Shown here: piece by piece, positions 1 to 8,521 of the stretch
Layout: every line of letters begins with the position of its first letter
Numbering within the stretch: the first letter of the stretch is position 1
Assembly (NCBI RefSeq): GCF_029814935.1
Contig: NZ_CP104582.1
Span: forward strand, 3,410,001 to 3,474,000
DNA: 64,000 nucleotides
Reading direction: 5' to 3'
Origin: Pseudomonas sp. GD03919
GTDB taxonomy: Bacteria; Pseudomonadota; Gammaproteobacteria; Pseudomonadales; Pseudomonadaceae
Position numbers and translations under genes: made by a program
Notes under the pieces: model-generated
Seen by the model: only the letters and a program-made list of their open reading frames with translations
What the model was told of the DNA's origin: nothing
Databases searched by the model: none

Positions 1-1
1 A

Positions 2-469
2 ATAGGGTATCGGACGACGGAGTTCACGCTTTTCGACTCCCCTCCCCACATTGAGCTCAGAAATTACCAGCGCAGTCTCAAGGAACTGATCAGCCGCTTA
101 CTTGAAGCCTGCAATTTCAATCTGGTAGTGACGCCTCCTTCGGTAAACCTGATCGAGTGGGTCTCGGCTCTGCAGGACGCGGTAGATCAGACAGTCACCG
201 TCGACTCGCTCCAAGTCTCCGGTGTCGAAATAGATGAAGGGGTGACAGGGAAAATTTTGCTCAAAGGGGTAAAAGATGTACGCGATGCCACCGATGTTCT
301 TCTGGCCGGCCGCAAACATGTGCTAGAAAAAGTCCAAGTAAAATTTTCGGACTTTAACAAAACCGTTGCCATCCAGCTGTCCAACAAAGGCACCGCGAAG
401 CTACCTGCAGTGCTACCGAGCGATCTTCTACGTCATCTACGAGCGTCCTTTCCTCGCAACATCAGTTGA
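2..469 (+). CDS. Hypothetical protein, 5' end beyond the window
   Basis: The frame is open from base 2 to a TGA at 467-469, so this is the C-terminal 155 residues of a longer protein; the GTG at 128 is only an internal candidate start. The visible part is soluble, with a leucine/arginine-rich helix at its beginning and several short beta-prone, valine-rich stretches (VTVDSLQVSGVEID, KVQVKFSDF), but no catalytic motif, membrane segment or signal peptide. I do not recognise the family. No gene follows closely on the same strand. Function unknown. Confidence 0.6.
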   Translation: MGYRTTEFTLFDSPPHIELRNYQRSLKELISRLLEACNFNLVVTPPSVNLIEWVSALQDAVDQTVTVDSLQVSGVEIDEGVTGKILLKGVKDVRDATDVLLAGRKHVLEKVQVKFSDFNKTVAIQLSNKGTAKLPAVLPSDLLRHLRASFPRNIS

Positions 470-605
470 GTAGTCGCCAGATATCGCTATAGGAAGAGGG
501 ATACCGGCCCGCTAGAGCATAAATTGCAGTCCAGCAAACCTACGCAAGTAGTCGAGGACTTCTTTTGGCCGGTTCCTACCTAGCGTTCTGAGCGGGAGTG
601 ATTAT

Positions 606-951
606 TCAGAAATCTACAAACCAGTTGTAGAAGCGATACCCCGCAAGAACTGACACCGCGCATGTAGTTAGGCTCAATAAAGGCCATTGCCCTTCAACGC
701 CCAGCCACCACTGCACTTTGAATAGAAACGCTCCCATCAACACACAGGCCAGAATACCTAGAGCCAGGCCAACCAACGCAAACAACCGAGCCCCTAATCC
801 TGGATTTGCTCCGTGCCAGTTCTCACTCAGGCAAAAGGGGCAATGATTAATGATTCGACGAAGGCGAATAGCCCCAGAAACCACGGCTATATGTCGTTCT
901 CGGAACCATCGCTTTGCCACAGTTGTGACATGGAACCATCGAGTGCCTCAT
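606..951 (-). pseudogene. Zinc-ribbon membrane protein gene, frameshifted by a 7-bp tandem duplication
   Basis: Read from an ATG at 951, preceded by GAGG six bases upstream, the frame encodes PCHNCGKAMVPR, the first half of a zinc ribbon, and then stops. The second half (NHCPFCLSENW) and two membrane segments (about LFALVGLALGILACVLMGAF and LSLTTCAVSVLAGYRFY) lie in the next frame down to 606. At 842-855 the 7-mer AATGATT occurs twice in tandem; removing one copy joins the halves as ...SSNHCPFC..., a complete CxxC...CxxC ribbon. A GTG at 920 could start the second frame alone. The role is unknown; such proteins are usually small membrane proteins with a metal-binding N-terminus. The frameshift could also be a sequencing error. 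Confidence 0.6.
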
Positions 952-978
952 ACCGCACCTCAGCTGAGATCGCCCTAG

Positions 979-2302
979 CAGCCTGTTGAATTTCGCCGCG
1001 ATGATTACGTCCACTGCTTCTGGCAGCAGCGGTCGCGCTCGTTTACTTCCCGTTTAGGGCGCCAATCGATGGAAATAGCCCGATTTGGCGTGCTCCAGGC
1101 GCACCTTCCCCGTCAACGCGCTCATGCCATTGAGCCTGTAGCCAGCAGCTTCGGCAGGCGCACCAGGTTGCTTGCCGCCATGGCCAGCTGGAACAGCGCG
1201 TCGACACGCTCAAGTCCGCGTTGCTTCACCTGGCGCAGCCCGGCCGCCGCCTTGAGCCAGCCGAAGTGGGTTTCGATCCAGGCGCGAATCTTCAGGCTCA
1301 GACCATAGCCGGCGTGGCGCGTGGTACGGCCATCGATGGCGCTGCGCCGACCATTGGTGTTCTGCGCAACATGGGGTGTCACGCCGAGGGCACGACAGGC
1401 GGCCACGAAGTCTGCCGTGTCGTAAGCCTTGTCCGCAGCCAAGGTGCGTCGACGGCGACCACCCAGCTTGCTCAGCATCGCCAGCGCGGCTTCGCGTTCG
1501 CCATGGCCACCGGCCAGAGTCACATGAGCACTGCGCACCAGGCCACTGCGGTGTTCCATCAGCACATGCCCCATGTAACTCAGCTGCGCGCCGGTGTTGT
1601 GGCTCTTTCGGTACAGCCGGGCATCCAGATCGCTGGTCGAGGCGTGGGTGTCGTTGCTGCGCTTGTGCCCCTTGAAGTCCGGCGGGGCATTGCGCGGGCC
1701 GGGGCCCGGGTCGTCTGGCGTATCGTCCTTGGGACGGAAACTCTTCTGAGAGGCCCAGGCTTGCAGCAATGTGCCGTCGACCGAGAAGTGCTCATCCGAG
1801 ATCAGCCCCTGCTTCTCCGCCAGGCGTACCACCTCGCTCAGAAACTCGGCGGCCACTGCCTGGGCATTGAGGCGGTCACGATTCTTCGAGAAGACCGAGT
1901 GATCCCACACCGGATCATCAATAGCCAGGTCGCCGAACCAGCGGAACAGCAGGTTGTAGCCCAGCTGTTCCATCAGCATCCGCTCGCTGCGCAGCGAGTA
2001 GAACAACTGCAGCAACTGCGCGCGCATCAGCTTCTCGGGGGCGATCGAGGCGCGGCCGGTGTCGGCATACAAGGTGTCGAACAGGGCGCTCATCCGCTGC
2101 AGAGCGGTGTCTGCCAGCTTGCGGATGGCGCGCAGGGGGTGAGTCGCTGGCACGAAGTCATCGAGCTTGGCGACAGTGAACAAGGATTCCTGAGTGATAT
2201 CGGCGCCACGCATGGAAATCGGGGTTCCCGGCAGATTGGAGCCAATATCGTAAACCTTACACGGCAAAGTCAGACAGGCCGTAGGCGAATTTCAACAGGC
2301 TG
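979..2302 (-). mobile_element. IS5-family insertion sequence, complete, 1324 bp
   Basis: Imperfect inverted repeats CAGCCTGTTGAATTTCGCC (979-997) and its complement with A for T (2284-2302) bound one transposase gene. CTAG flanks both ends (975-978 and 2303-2306), fitting the 4-bp YTAR-type target duplication of the IS5 group. The element sits in a porin remnant whose reading ...ISELG... is restored when element and one CTAG are removed. Confidence 0.9.
1122..2213 (-). CDS. IS5-family transposase
   Basis: A 363-residue DDE transposase. The N-terminal DUF772 part contains SLFTVAKLDDFVPATHPLR and the typical MLMEQLGYNLLFRWF; the middle has FSVDGTLLQAWASQKSF with the first catalytic Asp and a linker rich in Pro and Asp; the later part has ADKAYDTADFV (second Asp) and a C-terminal WIETHFGWLK helix carrying the catalytic Glu. 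The ATG at 2213 (MRGADITQE) is chosen over an upstream ATG at 2267 because family members begin at this point. It is the only gene of the element and looks intact, so the copy may be active. Confidence 0.92.
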   Translation of the reverse strand: MRGADITQESLFTVAKLDDFVPATHPLRAIRKLADTALQRMSALFDTLYADTGRASIAPEKLMRAQLLQLFYSLRSERMLMEQLGYNLLFRWFGDLAIDDPVWDHSVFSKNRDRLNAQAVAAEFLSEVVRLAEKQGLISDEHFSVDGTLLQAWASQKSFRPKDDTPDDPGPGPRNAPPDFKGHKRSNDTHASTSDLDARLYRKSHNTGAQLSYMGHVLMEHRSGLVRSAHVTLAGGHGEREAALAMLSKLGGRRRRTLAADKAYDTADFVAACRALGVTPHVAQNTNGRRSAIDGRTTRHAGYGLSLKIRAWIETHFGWLKAAAGLRQVKQRGLERVDALFQLAMAASNLVRLPKLLATGSMA

Positions 2303-2546
2303 CTAGCTCGCTGATTTCATCCCACGATGTGCCGTCGGCATCCACGGCGAACACGCCATTGTTGGTGGAGCGGCCTCTGGCACCATCGAGCTTGATACCC
2401 ACCTGGCCAATGGCGTCCAGACCGAAGCCGACCGTTCCCTCGGTAAAGCCGGACTGGATCTTCAGGGTGAACGCCTCCCCCTAGTCCTCCTGTTTTTCCA
2501 TCCCGCCCTGCTGGCGGAAGTCGCGGCTTATGTAGAAAATGACCGC
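2303..2546 (-). pseudogene. OprD-family porin remnant
   Basis: Directly after the stop of the upstream TRAP gene, the minus strand encodes FYISRDFRQQGG, then, after an in-frame TAG near 2482-2484, EAFTLKIQSGFTEGTVGFG, LDAIGQVGIKLDGARGR and ending EISELG at the IS insertion. These are the conserved N-proximal strands of OprD/OccD porins. The signal peptide is missing, the TAG probably replaces a Trp codon, and the sequence beyond the IS is no longer porin. It therefore carries at least three lesions and cannot give a porin. It was probably once the outer-membrane partner of the neighbouring transporter or oxygenase genes, as the intact porin at 24335 is for the TRAP operon. Confidence 0.75.
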
Positions 2547-2549
2547 ACC

Positions 2550-3587
2550 TCAGTACTGCAAACCATTGGCTTGTGCGATCGTCCTCAGAGTTTCGGCCAG
2601 TTGTGTACCATCGATGCCTTTGCCTTGTGCCTCTTCGACCCAACTGCGAGTGAGTTCCTGCCCAGCTTCACGCATTCTCTGGTACTCCGCCGGCTCAATC
2701 TGCGTCACGGTCGCGCCCTGCCCGCGCACCCGTTCGCGCGCCTTGATCGCCTCGCGCTCCCAGTTGGCACCCATGCTCATCGACAACGCCAAGCCACTGT
2801 TGCGGTCGATCACTGCACGCAGGTCATCGGGTAGGTTCTGGTAGCGCTTCTGGTTCATCAGCATGCCCAGCAGAGTGGTGGAAAAGATCGGCTGACCTTC
2901 CTCCGGCTCGGCATGGAAACGTGTGACTTCATCCAGCTTCAGTGCCGGTAAAACTTCCCAGCCCACCAGCGCGCCGTCGACGACACCCTTGGACAATGCC
3001 TCGGTCAGTTGCGCCGGAGGCATGCTCACCGGCGTGCCGCCAAGACTGTCGAGCAACCGAGCGGTCATGCGTGTCGAGGCGCGCAGCTTGACACCCTTGA
3101 ACGACTCCAGAGTGGTCACCGGCAGGCGCGTCGTATGCAACTGCATGCCGCCATCGCTGTGAAGGGCCAGTACCTTGTAGTTCTTGAAGTCCTCCTGCAG
3201 CGCCGCTTCGTAGAACTCCCAGATGATCTTGGAGCCCAGTTCACCCTTGGCTGGCAGCATAAAAGGCAGCTCAACGGTTTCGCTGCGCGGGAATCGCCCG
3301 GTGGAATAACCGGGGGCGGTCCAGACCACATCGGCAACCCCCTTGAGTACCTGATCCGCCAGTTGCGCCGGCGTGCCACCCAACTGCATCGAGGGGTAGA
3401 TCTGACAGGTAATACGTTGCTCAGACTCACGCGCCAGGGTGTCGCACCAGGGCTGGATGACATTGCGGTGAGCATTGGAGGTCGATGGAAGGAAATGCGC
3501 AACGCGCAGGATTACGGATTCGGCAGCCTGGCTCAGCGGAGCAGCCAGACAGACACCTAGCACAGTCAAGGTCTTTAGGATTCGCAT
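2550..3587 (-). CDS. dctP: TRAP transporter substrate-binding protein, DctP family (orphan)
   Basis: 345 residues with a signal peptide (MRILKTLTVLGVCLAAPLSQA, cleavage after about 21) and the DctP fold: VAHFLPSTSN near the N-terminus, IYPSMQLGGTPAQLADQ, then the ligand-binding stretch KGVKLRAS...GGTPVSMPP and EALSKGVVDGAL with the conserved Arg that usually pairs with a substrate carboxylate. The periplasmic protein would bind an organic acid, plausibly aromatic. No DctQ or DctM is adjacent, so it must borrow the membrane pair at 21109-22961 or be relic. The ATG at 3587 follows a CA-type motif and the signal peptide begins there. It lies about 90 bp downstream of the Rieske oxygenase gene on the same strand, so it may be co-transcribed. 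Confidence 0.88.
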   Translation of the reverse strand: MRILKTLTVLGVCLAAPLSQAAESVILRVAHFLPSTSNAHRNVIQPWCDTLARESEQRITCQIYPSMQLGGTPAQLADQVLKGVADVVWTAPGYSTGRFPRSETVELPFMLPAKGELGSKIIWEFYEAALQEDFKNYKVLALHSDGGMQLHTTRLPVTTLESFKGVKLRASTRMTARLLDSLGGTPVSMPPAQLTEALSKGVVDGALVGWEVLPALKLDEVTRFHAEPEEGQPIFSTTLLGMLMNQKRYQNLPDDLRAVIDRNSGLALSMSMGANWEREAIKARERVRGQGATVTQIEPAEYQRMREAGQELTRSWVEEAQGKGIDGTQLAETLRTIAQANGLQY

Positions 3588-3598
3588 GAAAGCAGTCC

Positions 3599-3611
3599 TG
3601 TTATTGTTGTA
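3599..3611 (-). promoter_or_regulatory. Candidate Hfq/Crc (CA) motif before dctP
   Basis: The minus strand reads TACAACAATAACA 12-24 bases before the ATG at 3587. It contains AACAATAA, an AANAANAA match, the sequence bound by Hfq with Crc in Pseudomonas mRNAs under carbon catabolite repression. Position over the ribosome-binding region fits translational repression. Confidence 0.5.
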
Positions 3612-3679
3612 GTGGATTGGCGACAGTCTATTCTTCTGTTGAGGCCGGGCTGGCCCTGTCCCACCAGCCCGGAATGGAT

Positions 3680-4792
3680 TCATGCAGACAGCTGTGACAG
3701 TTGCAGCGCCGCCTCACGCTCGGCTCGACGTTTGATGTAGACGCGCATGGCCACCGCAGGCGCATCACTGCCGACGGAAATCTCATAGTTGCTCTCGTCA
3801 ATATCGTCGATCACCGCCTCCAACGCACCCAGCCCTTCGACGTCCTCATTGAAGGCGGCGAACAACTGCTCGTGCATGAAGTCGCCCAGCGCCGTGTCCT
3901 CCTGGGCAAAGTCGCGCCCATGGATGATGTGGTAATGCATGCTGTGGTCGGTTTCGGGGGTGAGGATATGCGCGGTATGGATGCGGAATACCGGACGCGT
4001 GGCTTCGGGCAAGGCGGTGTCGTAGAAGGTCACACTCACCCGGTGCAAACCCGGCGAGAGGAACTCCGAAGTGACAATGCGCGCGGCCGTCGGCCCGCTG
4101 ATGCCGGTGGTCTCGCTCCATACCGGCGACAGGGTGGTTGGCATCACGCTGCGCACCAGCTTGTAGTAACCCTCCTGCTTGAGATCCAGCTCGAAGGGCG
4201 CGCTGGCGTAGTCCGGAGTACCAATGGTGTTGGCATGCAGGAACTGAAGGTGAGTCAGATCCAGCAGGTTTTCATGCATACTGATGTAGTTGCCGGGGTG
4301 ATGGAAATAGCCGGAGCTGCACTCCCAATCCGGATTTTCCGACCAGGCCTGGTGAGGAATGCTGCTTTCATCGGCCAACGCCGGGTCGCCCATCCAGATC
4401 CATAGCAGCGGGCCTTTCTCTACCAGCGGATAGGCACGATTGCCAACGCCACGCGGGCAGACCTTCTGCGACGGGGTTTCGATCAGGTTGCCCTGCTCGT
4501 CATAACGAAAGCCATGGTAGGCGCAGACGATGGTGTCGCCCTGCAGCCAACTGCGCGACAGCGGGAAGGATCGATGCACGCAACGATCCTCCATTGCCAC
4601 TGCTTTGCCGGCTTCGGTGCGGAACATCACCACCCGCTTGCCGAGCAGGGTACGCGCCATCAGCTCGCGGCCAACGTCCTGAGTAAAGGCGGCGACATAC
4701 CACTCGTTGAAAATGAACGGAGTCTTGCGGGTAGCCATCTGCGCCGACGCCCGACGCGAGCTGGCAATGATCGTATTGGAAGGTAGGGTCAC
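3680..4792 (-). CDS. Rieske non-haem iron oxygenase, vanillate O-demethylase (VanA)-like
   Basis: 370 residues. The Rieske [2Fe-2S] motif is C71-x-H73 ... C90-x2-H93 (EDRCVHRSFPLS and CAYHGFRYD); the mononuclear iron site is ENLLDLTHLQFLH around residues 174-186, with D178 bridging and H181/H186 as ligands. The C-terminal half resembles VanA catalytic domains. The protein should be the oxygenase of a two-component O-demethylase or hydroxylase, receiving electrons from the product of the gene 24 bp upstream. A GTG start at 4792 is preferred because AGAGGA lies 8 bases before it; an in-frame ATG 18 codons later is possible. In this HPA catabolic setting a methoxylated aromatic acid such as homovanillate is an attractive but unproven substrate. 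Confidence 0.87.
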   Translation of the reverse strand: MTLPSNTIIASSRRASAQMATRKTPFIFNEWYVAAFTQDVGRELMARTLLGKRVVMFRTEAGKAVAMEDRCVHRSFPLSRSWLQGDTIVCAYHGFRYDEQGNLIETPSQKVCPRGVGNRAYPLVEKGPLLWIWMGDPALADESSIPHQAWSENPDWECSSGYFHHPGNYISMHENLLDLTHLQFLHANTIGTPDYASAPFELDLKQEGYYKLVRSVMPTTLSPVWSETTGISGPTAARIVTSEFLSPGLHRVSVTFYDTALPEATRPVFRIHTAHILTPETDHSMHYHIIHGRDFAQEDTALGDFMHEQLFAAFNEDVEGLGALEAVIDDIDESNYEISVGSDAPAVAMRVYIKRRAEREAALQLSQLSA

Positions 4793-4816
4793 GGTTTTAT
4801 CCTCTTTTCATCCAGC

Positions 4817-5785
4817 TCACAGATCCAGTTCCAGCGTAGGCGTATGCGCCCGTGAACAGCAGATCAGCATCAGGTCATTGGCTTCGCGCTCTTCGTGTGT
4901 CAGCACCAGATCTCGGTGATCCGGCGTACCGGCGACGACGCGGGTTTCACAGGAGCGGCACAACCCGGCCCGGCAAGAGAACGGCGGCTCAACACCTGCC
5001 TCCTCCAACGCCTCGAGAATGCTTTGCTGCTCGCTGACCCGTACCGAAAATCCGCTACGGCGCAGGATCACCTCGAAGCCCTCGGCATCCTCAAGCTGCG
5101 CGGCAGCCAGGGTCGCCGGTGGCGTGAACCACTCGAAATGCGCACGCTCGGCAATCGTCTCGGTAGCGCTCTTGACCGCCTGCATCAACGGATCGGGGCC
5201 ACAGCAGTACAGGTGCTCGTCAGGAGCCAGAGAGGCTACCAGGTCGTCGATATCCAGTAGGCGCCCCTGCTGCTCGTCGTTGAAATACAGCCGCACCCGG
5301 CCACGGCCCTGATCGAGCGCCATCAGCGCCTCATAAAAGGCCGCACGATGGCGCCCGCGAGCGGTATAGATCAGCCGCCAGTCACGCCCCTGGCTTTCGG
5401 CCCAGCGCGCCATCGCCAGCAACGGCGTGATGCCGATGCCTCCGGCGACCAGGCAATAGCGACCGGCCTGGGTGTCCAGCGGGAAGTTGTTGCGCGGGCC
5501 AACCACCTTGAGCACATCACCCTCGCGTAGCGAGCCGTGAATGAAACGCGAACCGCCGCGACTACCGGCGGCAAGTCCAACACCGACTACATAACGCTGC
5601 CGTTCGCTGTTGTCGTTGAGCAATGAGTAGTGGCGGATATGCCCGCTGCGCAGGTGCAGCTCCAGATGCGCGCCAGGCTGGAAGGGCGGCAACTCGCCGC
5701 CAGCGCCGTCGACCAGTTCGACCGACAGCACGTCCTGGGCTTCTGCCAGGATGCGATTTACTTTGAGATTCAGGCTTGTAGTCAT
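4817..5785 (-). CDS. Oxygenase reductase, phthalate dioxygenase reductase/VanB type
   Basis: 322 residues: an FMN/FAD-binding beta barrel (RHYSLL at 51-56), an NAD-binding domain (VAGGIGITPL about 113-122) and a C-terminal plant-type ferredoxin with Cys at about 271, 276, 279 and 309 (CRAGLCRSC...LICC). This order is that of VanB and phthalate dioxygenase reductase, which pass electrons from NADH to a Rieske oxygenase. The gene is transcribed just ahead of the VanA-like gene and the two almost certainly form one enzyme. The ATG at 5785 is used because a CA-type leader motif sits just upstream and the flavin domain begins here; the frame extends upstream to 5833. Divergent from the LuxR gene. 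Confidence 0.9.
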   Translation of the reverse strand: MTTSLNLKVNRILAEAQDVLSVELVDGAGGELPPFQPGAHLELHLRSGHIRHYSLLNDNSERQRYVVGVGLAAGSRGGSRFIHGSLREGDVLKVVGPRNNFPLDTQAGRYCLVAGGIGITPLLAMARWAESQGRDWRLIYTARGRHRAAFYEALMALDQGRGRVRLYFNDEQQGRLLDIDDLVASLAPDEHLYCCGPDPLMQAVKSATETIAERAHFEWFTPPATLAAAQLEDAEGFEVILRRSGFSVRVSEQQSILEALEEAGVEPPFSCRAGLCRSCETRVVAGTPDHRDLVLTHEEREANDLMLICCSRAHTPTLELDL

Positions 5786-5793
5786 TGTGTCTG

Positions 5794-5807
5794 TCTTTGT
5801 TGTTGTA
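5794..5807 (-). promoter_or_regulatory. Candidate Hfq/Crc (CA) motif before the Rieske reductase
   Basis: The minus strand reads TACAACAACAAAGA 9-22 bases before the ATG at 5785 and contains AACAACAA (AANAANAA). This suggests catabolite control of the demethylase pair. Confidence 0.5.
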
Positions 5808-5975
5808 GCCACCGGCGTACGTCGTTCACACAACGCAAAGCGGTAATTGGCGATAACTCCAGACTACATGCGCGTGCTGGCGACACTGTCCTCCTTGAGG
5901 ATGACAGGGCGTGCCTGACAAGTCCGAGTGATTGGGCGCACAATGCCGCCATAACGATAAAAGAGCGTGCGCACC

Positions 5976-6758
5976 ATGATTAGCATCTGGAACACGTCGG
6001 GCGCCTCGGCGCAGCCCGACCTGCAACCTATTGTCGACCTGACCTGCCTCATGGGTAGCGAGCGCTTTCCCAACGCCCTGCTCGACTGCCTGGGCCATTG
6101 GGTGAAGTCGCAGCACTTCAATGTGCTGTTGATGGAGCCGGAGCAGCCCAGCCTGATGCTGGCCGGAACGTGCCACAGCGATGACAAGATGGTCTGGCGT
6201 TGCTGGAATGCCTACTCCAAGAACTTCCATAACTACGATGAACTGTTCAATCGCATGCAGCGGCAAAAGCCCAGAGATACGCCACTGATCGGCCACATCC
6301 TGGCCGAAGATATCCAGTTCAAGCCCTATCGCCAGGGCATCTACCAGAACAACGGCATGAGCGAACGTCTGTCCAGCCTGTCGCGGGATCACAGCGGTAC
6401 ACCGCTGTTGCTCAACCTCTACCGCCACCGCGACTCGGGCTACTTCAGCGATCGTGAAATCCACGCATTCGAGCAGCTCACCCCGGCCCTGCTGCAACTG
6501 GTCAAAGGCCACCTGGCTCTGCGTCGCGGCAGCATGAGCGTCGAGGACTGGCGCCCGCTACTATTACGTCGCGCGCCACAGCTCACCGAGCAGGAACTAG
6601 AAGTCTGCCTGCTGTTGCTGCAGGGACTCACACACGCGGGTATTGGCGCGAGCCTGGGAATCAAGGAGACCACGGTAAAGACCTATCGTAACCGTGCCTT
6701 CGACCGTCTCGGCATCCACTTTCGTAGCCAGCTGTTCGCCCTAGTGAATCGCACCTGA
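5976..6758 (+). CDS. LuxR-family transcriptional regulator
   Basis: 260 residues. The N-terminal 190 residues form an unrecognised sensing domain. The C-terminus is a GerE/LuxR helix-turn-helix: LTEQELEVCLLLLQGLTHAGIGASLGIKETTVKTYRNRAFDRLG, with the usual TxQExEV opening and VKTYRNRxFxRL recognition helix. The ATG at 5976 follows AAAGAG by about ten bases; a GTG at 5967 is too close to that site. It is divergent from the reductase/oxygenase pair across 190 bp, which makes that pair its probable target. No receiver domain is present, so the ligand is probably a small molecule, perhaps the oxygenase substrate. Confidence 0.85.
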   Translation: MISIWNTSGASAQPDLQPIVDLTCLMGSERFPNALLDCLGHWVKSQHFNVLLMEPEQPSLMLAGTCHSDDKMVWRCWNAYSKNFHNYDELFNRMQRQKPRDTPLIGHILAEDIQFKPYRQGIYQNNGMSERLSSLSRDHSGTPLLLNLYRHRDSGYFSDREIHAFEQLTPALLQLVKGHLALRRGSMSVEDWRPLLLRRAPQLTEQELEVCLLLLQGLTHAGIGASLGIKETTVKTYRNRAFDRLGIHFRSQLFALVNRT

Positions 6759-7042
6759 GGATCCATGTGCATGTGAAATTGCCTACCGCCAGTGGCAATC
6801 GCCAATAGCGTCAAATGCACCGCTAGGATTGGCGCCCATCGTTCTTAAATCAGGACGACAGCAAAGATACTGCCCTTGAGTGCAGCGGCGCATGCTAAGA
6901 GACAGGGCTGCTCGAACTCAACGCCATCGCCCGGTAATACTTGGGCGATATCTCGAATTGCTTCTTGAAGGTACGTCTGAAGTGCGCCGAATCGGCGCCC
7001 CCCACTTGTAGGCGATGGAGGTGATCGACTCACTTTTTAGAA

Positions 7043-7834
7043 GGCTATGTCTGAGTTAACTGTTGCACATCCCTATACCCCAACGCCTCTTTCAAGCAAA
7101 TCAATGGGTTGAGCTGTGTTTTGTAGCGCTCAAGCAGGCGGCGCCAGCCCAGATAGTTCGTTAGGTACTTAGTGGCCACACCATGAAAAGGAATCATCCA
7201 CTGCGATCTCTTACCACCAGCACAGGAATTTGCTCGGCAGACAGTCCGCGTCGTTTGGCGCTGCCACCGCGCCGACGAGGCGGTCGAGGCAGTTCGCGTT
7301 GCCCTTTGAAGGACTCCAGGAAGAAGGTTTCATCTGCTTCAACAATGCCTGACGCGTGCTGGGCCTGGTGATTGGCAATCCGCGAAAGAAACCTATGTCG
7401 CCACAGGAAAGCTGTGTTTTTGCTGACGCCACAATGAACGGCAGCCTTGCGCACGCTCAGGCTCTGGGTCAGTGCGTCCGCATAGTCTTGCCAGAGATGG
7501 CGCTTTCTCAGTCGCGCCATTGGGGTGCCCGTCAGGGCATTGCTGGTTTTGCCGCAAACCTTGCAGCGGTATCGCGGCAAGTCACCACTGGAACCCCAGG
7601 GGCGCAGTTCCCGCGATTGACAATGCGGGCAATGGCTTGGGGCCTTGATTGCGTCCTGCGAGTGCCTGGCAGCTGGCAAGAGCTTGGATCTCAACTGGTC
7701 GCGTTGCTCTGGGTTGAGGCTGGAGAGCTGTGCCATCCACCGCGAAAACTGAACCGCTTTCATGATAGATCCCTCATGCTGGGAAAGATCACGATTCAGT
7801 TTAGACCACTGCAACAGCTAACTCAGACAGAGCC
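7043..7834 (-). mobile_element. IS1595-family element with internal deletion, 792 bp
   Basis: Inverted repeats of about 25 bp, GGCTCTGTCTGAGTTAGCTG... at the right end (7810-7834) and GGCTATGTCTGAGTTAACTG... at the left end (7043-7067), bound a transposase remnant. TTTAGAA is repeated directly outside both ends (7036-7042 and 7835-7841), close to the 8-bp duplication usual for the family. The host AraC reading frame runs straight across the duplication (...NPFLKSESITS...), proving insertion into that gene. Confidence 0.8.
7045..7763 (-). pseudogene. IS1595-family transposase, internally deleted
   Basis: The start (ATG 7763) encodes 188 residues: an N-terminal zinc ribbon ([13 protein letters not shown]...[17 protein letters not shown]), a helical region ([23 protein letters not shown]) and the first catalytic region ([16 protein letters not shown]), then a stop after VLVVRDRSG. 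In another frame immediately after comes the family C-terminus, PFHGVATKYLTNYLGWRRLL, ending at 7045 inside the left inverted repeat. About 100 central residues with the remaining catalytic acids are missing, so the element cannot move by itself. Confidence 0.8.
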
Positions 7835-8521
7835 TTTAGAAAGGGGTTGGACAGGTCATCCACACTGTGGTTGAGGCGCGAGCGCGGGATATAGCGACAG
7901 ATGCTGTCGCCCTGTTCAAGCGGTACAGGTGACGCGCCGATATATTCAGGCACGCTGCCAGACCGACCGGATTGAGGTTGGACTAGGTCAGCGAGTCGTC
8001 GATGATCTTCTGTACAATGAAAGCCATACGCAGCGCCTCCCCTTCGGCACCGTCATCATGCTCGCCCTCTGGCTCACGGCATAACTGGTCTACCAGCATG
8101 TGCAGCATCTTGCCACTGGGGCAGGTTGCACTGACCTTACCGAACTTGTTGTCTTTGAGCACGCGCTCTACTTAATGTCGCGGTAGCGACAACGACGCAT
8201 GTTCGATTAGGCCGAACGGGGTAATTTCACAAGAGCCGACCGAGTGCATCAACAGCAAGTCGCCGGGCACCTGGTCTGTCCCGGGCTGACCAGGGCAATT
8301 CTGATCGTTATCATGATCCGGCTTGATCGAATAACGGGCAATTAACCCGGCGTTGATCCGCAGATGCGCCATAGGCAGGCCGGCATGACACTGCAGAGAT
8401 ATCTCCCCGATGAACAGCGATCGGTTGAATACCATCTGCGTATCGAACTGACCACCGATTGCCTGCAGGGAAGCCATCCAGCTTTATAGCCCTTCTTGAG
8501 CCATGCTTTGGCGCACTCATG

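Larger units (their letters stand above)
6895..8521 (-). pseudogene. AraC/XylS-family regulator, decayed and split by an IS1595-family element
   Basis: Pieces of one AraC regulator can be read on the minus strand on both sides of the insertion. The N-terminal AraC-binding-like domain is in two frames from an ATG at 8521 (MSAPKHGSRRAI, then FDTQMVFNRSLFIGEISLQC, GDLLLMHSVGSCEITPFGL). The first helix-turn-helix follows (SNLNPVGLAACLNISARHLYRL), then after another frame change SRLNHSVDDLSNPFLK. Past the element come SITSIAYKWG and, after a further shift, DSAHFRRTFKKQFEISPKYY. At least two internal stops and several shifts make it non-functional. It probably once regulated a neighbouring catabolic unit. 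Confidence 0.75.

Noticed and set aside
1221..2306. A 361-codon frame opposite the IS5 transposase
   Set aside because: Shadow frame within the IS; the transposase with DDE residues is on the other strand.
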